Below, piece by piece: positions 56,996 to 64,000 of a stretch of 64,000 nucleotides of DNA. The DNA is from Ectobius pallidus. Taxonomy: Eukaryota; Arthropoda; Insecta; Blattodea; Ectobiidae. The stretch spans positions 152,363,265-152,427,264 of the forward strand of contig CAXKWD010000005.1 of assembly GCA_964059195.1 (NCBI GenBank). Direction: 5' to 3'. Within the stretch, counting starts at the first letter, position 1. Each line of letters opens with the position of its first letter. A model generated the notes under the pieces. It saw only the letters and a program-made list of their open reading frames with translations. It did no database searches and was not told the origin of the DNA. The position numbers and the translations under genes were made by a program.

Positions 56996-57674
56996 CAGCC
57001 ATGTGGCTTTATATTATAGAAATAGATTTATTCGATGTGTATAGCTAATTTAACAAGTATTCTGGCTTCTTTAAATGCCTGTGTGTATATATATATATGT
57101 AATCTGTTAACTATACAGCCTTGCATAGGATACAAAAATAAATTCATGTAGGCCTACACAATATGATAATTTCTTTGTAATTTCAAAGCAATCCCAAAAA
57201 TCTTATAACAGTTTTGAAGGTTACTTATCTTTATTTTTGAGGGTATAAGGTGGTGATAAAATCTTTAAAATCTCATTTTATCAAATATAGTAAGAGGGGG
57301 TTCAGGAGGTTGAAACCCCCCGAAATATCTGAAATTTTTTTACGATCATAACATTATGTAACGAAATATATTTTTAAAAAACACTGGTTCGGATGTTATG
57401 TTTTCTTACATCACACAGCGTTATTAAAAACCTCTTGTTAATTTTAATTTCTCTTCAATGATACTGCATTCCCGTAAATTATTTAAGACTCAAATTTCAA
57501 AACGGCAAGGTATTGGTAGTACTTCAGCATAACAATGCGTATATTTAATGCCAATGAGTAAATGTATCTGAAATGATTCTATTGTAGAGGAAAGAATATT
57601 GTTATGAAATAATTTAACACAAATGTATTATACTTATAAATAAGAGTAAGTTAACGTGTTACGAATAAATAAAA

Positions 57675-58050
57675 TTTATTTTTTTCCACCATACTATAAT
57701 ACACTTATTACGTGTGACGTCATGACACTCTTTTCTAAATTTATTTTCATTATGACATCGGTGTCGTATTGATTATTTTCGATCACGGAACGATCTTGAG
57801 ACCTTGAGAATAGCAGCTGAAAACGGCGGAATATATAGCCAATTTTTTAAAATAAAATCAATTTGTTCATGTTAATTTTAGTATCATATTAAAATAAATT
57901 CATTTCGTGTTGTCAGAATCCGTTGGTTTCAAGAAAACGACAAAAAGAAGCTTCGATTTTTACCGACGTCATGAGCTGTCAACTGTCGTAGAAGACAAGA
58001 ACTACGACATCCAGCTGGTGCGGAGGCCATCGTGGCGTTTGTTTGAGTGA
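57675..58050 (+). repeat. dispersed repeat D, copy 2
   Basis: Collinear with 60378-61075 and inverted with 38698-39078. It includes GATCACGGAACGAT, GAGACCTTGAG, AAAATAAAATCAATT and ACGACATCCAGC. Confidence 0.85.
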
Positions 58051-59300
58051 ATCTAAAACCTCCAAACTAAACATTTAGAGTAATTATGACCGAACATAAA
58101 CGGTAGTACCAATTTGCCTATAATGGTCATTCAGTTACTCGTATGAAAATTATGAAACTCGCTTGCTCGTTTCAGGTTAAAACAAAGTTTGGAATCACAA
58201 ATTTGCATTTACATCTATCAAAGACTGTTGGAAAATGTAAGTCTTTTGTCAATGTACCCTTATTACTATTTATCCAACAGTCAATCCAGTCTTGAATACT
58301 AGATTATTTCATAATTATCTTTGCGTATGACAAGGGACATAGGCCCTAATGTGTAAGACTCTTGAAGGTCGGATAAGGCTCAATACTCTCAATTTTGCGA
58401 AGTTTGTCTTAATGTAAATTAAGTCGTGTTGTACATTCTTATACTTAAATGAAACTTGCAAACCGTTAAGACTTTTGTTTAGTAGAGTAAGATAATTGTA
58501 ACATCAGAAAACAATCTTAAGAGGCAACATTTATGAAATGTAGTACTATGCCATTTAATATGCTCTAAAACTAGAAAAATGGACCTAATCTTAATCTATC
58601 TATAATAATAATAGGAGGAAGTGTTTGTCTGTTTATCTGTCTGTGGGCGATGCCCAGCCAAGTCTACTGCACGCAGAGATATGAAATGTTAAACATAAAT
58701 GGTCTTAAAGATCGCCGAATGCATCTCGAAGCCGGATTTTTTATTTTCGCTTTAGTTCGCGAGTTATGAGTGAAAAACTGGCAGAAAACTTTTTTCGCTA
58801 TCGAAACATCAGTTTTCGTTATTTCATTTTAATTATCGGCATAATAGAACTTTGCGCCCCATGCTGCTCCCCCTTTCCACTCGCCTGGCAGCTTCCACCC
58901 CTCTCGGCTTCTTCCCGCGTGCCGCCAACTCCACTTCCCCGCAACGCATACCTTCATGCCTGTAGCCGTTGCTCAACGCCGGTAATGCATAATTGCAATT
59001 GATATGTCACCTAATATTTCACAATAAAGAAAGCCCCTTGCACCTCCACATAAAATTCCACAATTATAAAAACGACCCTTCCAACAAAATAGGCTATTTC
59101 ACAATACAAAAAATACCCTTGTAGCATACATAATATTTCATAATTATAAAAAACGCCGTATTATAACATAAAATGTGACTTAATTGATGCAGGAAAATTC
59201 CCTTGTACCAACACTACTTATAAAAACCGATTCTTGCATTAAAACTTATGAAATCCCCCTAACATAACTCTAATATACGAAAGCTTCCTTCAGCGCTCAA
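58051..59300. other. unassigned; possible decayed element
   Basis: GTTTGTCTGTTTATCTGTCTG near 58626 resembles ends of degenerate invertebrate repeats. GAACTTTGCGCCCC at about 58848 is inverted at about 59598-59612, possibly bounding an element of about 760 bases. Confidence 0.35.
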
Positions 59301-59305
59301 CATTC

Positions 59306-59490
59306 ACTCGTAGCGTAGTGGTCAAGACTCCTAGCTATAATGCTAGGGGTCCCAGGTTCGAATCCCGGTCGATCCAAAATTTACTACTAGGAATAGGTCT
59401 CAAATAGATAGGAAGGGTGAAGACGAGGTGAGAGGAATAGAGGAAGGAGACGGGAAAGGAAGAGAAGAAGAGAATAAAGAAGAAATAAAT
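59306..59490 (+). repeat. tRNA-headed SINE
   Basis: GTAGCGTAGTGGTCAAGAC (A box), a CCTAGC...GCTAGG stem and CCAGGTTCGAATCCCGG (B box) form the head at 59309-59376. The 5' and 3' ends do not pair into an acceptor stem, so it is not a tRNA gene. The body ends in an AAG/GAA-rich tail near 59490. Confidence 0.7.
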
Positions 59491-59878
59491 TATTTTTTCG
59501 GTTTCATCAGTTCATTAAGAGATAGCGCCACCGTCGCTACTAGTAGTTCAAATGCCACCGCTAGGGGGGGGATTTAGAGAGTTGGAGTGAGGGACTCGCA
59601 AGGGGCGCAAAGTTCGGTTTTCCCTCATTATCAAATCAATTGCAGGTGGCTTTACATTAGTTTTGTCTTAAGTTTGCAATAAAATGATGGAATAGAAATT
59701 AGAATAAAAACTCATATTTCATGCAGAATTATACAATAATCTACAAGAAACAAACTGTGGGCCTTAATTATTGTGTTAACTGCTTTCTTTGCAGTCCGGT
59801 GTAGGTTTGTATGTTGTGTGAGAAATAAAGTCTCATCATTATTTAAGGGTTAAATATGTAGACTTCATTCAGGTAGTT

Positions 59879-60124
59879 CAGCGTTTCTAGTGGTCCGCGA
59901 AGATAGTGCAGATGGTCCGCAGACATAATTTTAAAATGTCATAAAGCAAGTAGAAAGTAAAGAAGTAAAATTTTTTAACATATTTCGTTTTAATGACCTA
60001 TAATTAATACTTCAAATATTAAGAATATAGGCCTTCTTTTAAAAATTGGATGTAAAATTTGGGGTCCGTAGATTTTTTTAGACATTTTAGAGGTCCTCGG
60101 GGTCAAAAAGGTGGAGAAACGCCG
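59879..60124 (-). mobile_element. hAT-type MITE (family 4), copy 2, 246 bp
   Basis: Inverted relative to 34681-34948. Ends CAGCGTTTCTAG and GGAGAAACGCCG. Flanks AGGTAGTT (59871-59878) and AGGTAGAG (60125-60132) agree at 6 of 8 bases. The minus-strand frame at 59990-60289 overlaps it by chance. Confidence 0.85.
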
Positions 60125-60377
60125 AGGTAGAGAAAGTAAAGTAAAAGTAAAAGAAAGAAGAAGAAGAAAATAATTATATTTAAGTTGGCCTTGGTTGGAC
60201 CTGTTTATACGTGAGCTAGCAAAATGGATTAAAATCAGTGGGATCTTCTTCGTGTTGGTTTCTATTCTGCCACTAAAATTGTGCAACATTTTTATATTTT
60301 ATATCCTGGACTATTGCACCAATTATGCAGTTTCAAACTATAACATGAAACTGACTACGTGTATATAAAATACTCTT

Positions 60378-61075
60378 TTTGTTCGACCATATTACAGTAC
60401 GCTTATTGCGTGTGATGTAACAGTATCATATTGTTATGCATTTCGAAACTGATTTTCATCACATCAGTGTGGTAGGTCTAGCCTATCGATTATTATCAAA
60501 CACGGAACGATATAGAGACCTTGAGAGGAGCAGCTGAAAAATGCGTAAGAAATAGCCTCTATTTAAAATAAAATCAATTCTATTAGTGTTAATTTTAATA
60601 TCACACTGAAATGAATTAATTTCATTTTGGCAAAATCCGTTGTTAAAGAAAGCGACCAAAAGGTAGCTTCCAGCCAGCCAGCATCTTTACTCTTTGGTTG
60701 TTTTATACATGCAGAGCTCAAGCTTGCGCTTTTGACTCCTATAGGCCTATATAAGTATGGTAATAGTGATTTTTCAGTTTCTTTGAGAGATGTTTCATTG
60801 AGTTATAAAATGCCTTGATGGATAAGATGTGGCTGGATTCTGTACACAGGAAATATAATCATTAATAAAGAATTCTCACTAAAGCATTTGTATGTCCAGT
60901 GATAGACTGTAAAAACTTGGTAAATTTTTTATGGCACCTTCCACTGAGTCTAAGTGTAGAATTTCGATTTGACAAATGCCATGAGCTGCCATCTGTCGTA
61001 GAAGAGAAGATCCACGACATCCAGCAACCAGCTGATGCGAAGGACAGCTCGCTTTGCTTGTTTCATAGAAATTCA
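60378..61075 (+). repeat. dispersed repeat D, copy 3, interrupted
   Basis: Matches copy 2 up to about 60670 (AGCTTC) and resumes at about 60964 (TCGATTT). The roughly 293 intervening bases are an insertion of unknown type. Confidence 0.8.
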
Positions 61076-61097
61076 CGTGTCTTAATAAATGTCATAG

Positions 61098-61300
61098 GCT
61101 TGTTGTTTATTTATTTATTGAATATCCACATTACACAAAACCCTATTTCACCCGAAGGTACATTAGGGTTGGAGATGTCACTAATGTTACTTACAATAGG
61201 TTATCCTGATATTGGAATCTGAAGGCATGCTATGTTTCATGTCTATTATAGACTATTTACAATACTGTACAGTTCTTACCAGGCGTAATGTCTACTTTTT
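61098..61300 (-). repeat. possible LINE 3' tail fragment
   Basis: GTTTATTTATTTATTG at 61099 resembles the minus-strand tails at 55200 and 61899, followed by TTCACCCGAAGGTACATTAGGG. No coding part was recognised. Confidence 0.35.
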
Positions 61301-61898
61301 TTTACTAATTTTATTAAGGGTCTAAGGTGGAAGAAACCCAGCACCATTCTAATGACATGCTTAAGGTTATTTTTAGGCCATGTGTCATTCTTATGTGAAA
61401 TGACTTATCCCCTTATTCCTGCGAAGGTGTTCGTACACGAGGATACACCCCCGCACAGTAAGTCCGAAGTGAAATTAACTTGAAGTTTCATCTAAACATA
61501 TCAACATCTCGATGCCCTGTTGCTGTCAGCCAACTTCTACTTATCTGTTTTTAAACGTTCAACCCAGTCTGACGATTATTTCTTGATGGCTTTTTAGCAG
61601 CCAATGATATTTATAACCGATATCTAGTCTGGAGTTTATTCTTTGACTAGCAGTGTGTCAGATGCATGTGTGATATCTGATGTTACTCTGCCTCCAGGGC
61701 CGAATATGTTACCATTTCTACAAATATTGCGTGTTTCCGTTCTTGTGACATTGCTAACCAAACTGTCTGTTTAGACTTGTTTACATTGACGTGGGCTCTC
61801 GTTTTAAATTCTCTCATTTACCTTATTTCTGAAAGTCTAAGTATTAGATTTAGTATGCAGAAATTTGTGATCTCTTACTGCTAATAAATAGACATTAG

Positions 61899-62440
61899 TT
61901 TATTTATTTATTTATTTAATCAAGAATGAACATTACAGGTATATACCAAATTACAATGTTCATGACTATACTAGCAATACATCATGTACTTACAATAACA
62001 CAAATATGAAATAGGTATAATAAAAAGTAAGAAAGTTATGATAATGACCAATGTAAGGTAAGAAGTAAAGAGAATAGGAGAGAGTAAAGAGAATAAGAGA
62101 GGTAAGAAGAAAGCAAGCATGAAGAATGTAGAGAAAAATAAGAACGAAATAAGAGTAAAACAAATAATATAAATACTTAAAATATGTTAGTTAACAATAT
62201 CATATATGGTATTACTATTCACATACAGATTCCTATGAATTACCATTTTGGACAAGTTTTAACAGTTGGTTTGCAGCAGAATTAAAATGTTTAAGATTCA
62301 TTCCAATTATATCAATATTAAGAGGGTGGATTTTATTGTACCTATTCAAAGTTCTGTTTATTAGTGAATTTTTGTGCAAGTCTGTGTTTACTCTAGGAGT
62401 GTTTAGCCTTCTAATTACCTTAAAAAATATATTTTGGTAT
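61899..62440 (-). mobile_element. LINE 3' end, 5'-truncated relic
   Basis: A (TTTA)n tail at 61899-61919 marks the 3' end. On the minus strand about 62245-62420 translates as KVIRRLNTPRVNTDLHKNSL, then NRYNKIHPLNIDIIGMNLKHF before a stop. This resembles the last 60 residues of a LINE reverse transcriptase (LPxVRTNxGxxSF...LYNxLP). The remainder is 3' UTR. Confidence 0.7.
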
Positions 62441-62507
62441 CATTAAGCAAGCCTATTTACGGAAATATTGAATTATGAACTCTCCCTTGAGAATATACTT
62501 GTTTCTA

Positions 62508-63292
62508 CAGTAGAGTCCCGCTATTCCGAACCCCTTTATTCCGAAAATGCTCCTATTCCGAACAGAGTTAAGAAAAAAATACAGATTTTTTAAAACTTAA
62601 AAACAGGAGAAATTAAAAAGACGTTCGTGAAAAACGTACATTTATTGTTATAGTCTGGTTACTCATTGGATGGCCAGTCGGCTTCAAAGGTTTCGGTGTT
62701 TCTTTATGTTAATTGATCTGACTAAATCGGTCTTGGGCTTCCGCTATCCAAACCAAAGCAACGTTGCAATATTCTCTCATTGTTATCACTGACCTCAGTC
62801 CTTCCTTCGCTTTATTCAATTCACAAGTGTTATTGTTTACTGTAACTTGATCTTGCAACAACGCATTCACTCCACGCGGAGTAGACGAGTAGCTGTCAAA
62901 ATCGCCACAGGACATTCTTAGATTTTGATTGGCTGGGGTAACTAGCTGATTGGTGCGGTAAAACAAAGGACATGGGTTGAGCTGTCGGCAAACGTTTCCT
63001 CCTAACGAAAGGAAGCCGCCTGGGTATGCAATGAGTAACTGGACTATACACAAAGAAGTTAAATAGAGACGTACATACAGCCTAAGCTTGATGAAAACGC
63101 CTGAAAGCAAATTGGAATGAAAGCTGGTTACTTACAGCACTTGTCGGCTAACACTAGCAGATGTCCCCGCACTTAATTTACGTCTTAACAAGTGAATACG
63201 TTGATATTATTCATTAAATCCGCCTGTTCCGAATTCCCGCTAAACCGAACAGTATTCGGTCCCAATTAGTTCGGAATAGCGGGACTCTACTG
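62508..63292 (-). mobile_element. pogo/Tigger-like element, 785 bp
   Basis: Ends CAGTAGAGTCCCGCTATTCCG and CGGAATAGCGGGACTCTACTG are perfect inverted repeats; TA flanks both (62506-62507 and 63293-63294). GTTCGGAA/TTCCGAAC words extend the ends. A 133-codon minus-strand frame at 62709-63110 (ending ...MREYCNVALVWIAEAQDRFSQIN) is placed and oriented like the last part of a transposase gene, but I see no DDE-domain motif. It may be a remnant or chance. Confidence 0.9.
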
Positions 63293-63294
63293 TA

Positions 63295-64000
63295 TTAATC
63301 TGTTAAGTGAACAATCATTAAATTAGCTTGAATTTTAAAATTTATAATATGAAAACCAGACACAGCTTTCCTTCTGCTTCATTTAAATGTTTTAAGAAGG
63401 AGCCATTTTATTTATTTATATTCGAGAGATGGATCATAAGTCATGGCAACTGCTTTCTTTTTCTTCAAAGTAAGGCAATGATACCATAAGATGTTATATG
63501 TCACGGGAGAGTGTGGCATCTCTAGTATAAGGACACAGCAATTTGCAGCATTGTGATGTACGGTTATACGGAACAGAGGCGATGATAATTTTGTTGTGAA
63601 TCAGCGGTCGTGCAGAATGGATATGAAAAGATGTGAACAGCATTTTTAAGTCAAAATAGTCATTATTCGAGGTAGAAATGCCAAAGAATAGCCTACCTCA
63701 AGGAGCTGATGGAATCTTTTGGGGAATAATGCCCATCCGTACCGAACTTTAAAAGATCATGAGTGGGTATGTGTGCTTTCATGCTTCCAGCTACCGCAAT
63801 TTACATTATAGTGGCACGATGCAGTCGCATATAAATGTTTATGGCTGCCTGTTTCCTTCATTATCCTATAACTAGTACCCGTATTCTGCATATGCATACA
63901 TTCCATACTCTGCCCTTTCAATCGTAGCCTACATATTTCAAAATTTTAAAATTGTCCCACAATTAAAAACAAATAGTTGCCATGAGTTATGCCGCATCCC
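63295..64000. other. no recognisable feature
   Basis: Nothing recognised up to the end of the window. Confidence 0.4.

Noticed and set aside
1..64000. Endogenous virus or LTR retrotransposon
   Set aside because: I saw no LTR pair, gag/protease/integrase motifs or viral gene signatures; the only reverse transcriptases are of the LINE type.

Overview
This is an AT-rich eukaryotic window with no prokaryotic features: no operons, no Shine-Dalgarno spacing, and long non-coding stretches full of microsatellites. Its transposons point to an arthropod, most likely an insect. They include a Jockey/CR1-like non-LTR retrotransposon, RTE-like 3' ends with an (ACTT)n tail, mariner, Tc1 and pogo/Tigger relics, tRNA-headed SINEs and many hAT-type MITEs. 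A cockroach-like genome would fit the repeat-rich landscape and the very frequent octamer TAGGCCTA, but the species is inference. I found no convincing host exon, rRNA or functional tRNA, so the window looks intergenic or intronic.

Layout. 0-8.6 kb: SINE fragments, a 761-bp hAT MITE, then a nested block. In that block a long inverted repeat with a mariner MITE at its centre and a hAT MITE in one arm has been invaded, in the (ATT)n of its right arm, by a LINE. The LINE lacks its 5' end but has an intact 935-aa endonuclease/reverse transcriptase ORF (4542-7349). A fold-back mariner relic follows at 8046-8568. 8.6-25 kb: LINE 3' ends, SINEs, the inverted partner (11741-12222) of the repeat at 911-1282, two copies of a 465-472 bp hAT MITE, an 812-bp hAT MITE, a 76-bp-arm hairpin, an 845-bp TIR element and a GTTTTAAAC-rich hAT MITE. 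25-37 kb: RTE-like and CR1-like 3' ends, a tRNA-like palindrome, second and third copies of hAT MITE families, a mariner C-terminus, and a SINE whose tRNA-like promoter was hit by a hAT MITE. 37-48 kb: a three-copy dispersed repeat, an ATCGAT-rich element, nested inverted repeats, an RTE-like insertion with a 15-bp target duplication, two loci of a roughly 350-bp tandem repeat, and a Tc1 5' relic. 48-64 kb: pogo/Tigger-type elements, another SINE, LINE 3' ends, a four-unit tandem repeat, and further copies of dispersed families.

The coding content is selfish. The LINE ORF2 supplies endonuclease and reverse transcriptase and ORF1 would be the RNA-binding partner. Five hAT-type insertions belonging to three MITE families share a YAGGG...CGGATT end pattern and 8-bp target duplications of the form nTnnnnAn, which suggests mobilisation by related Ac-type transposases encoded elsewhere. 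All statements come from reading by eye; no alignments or database searches were run.
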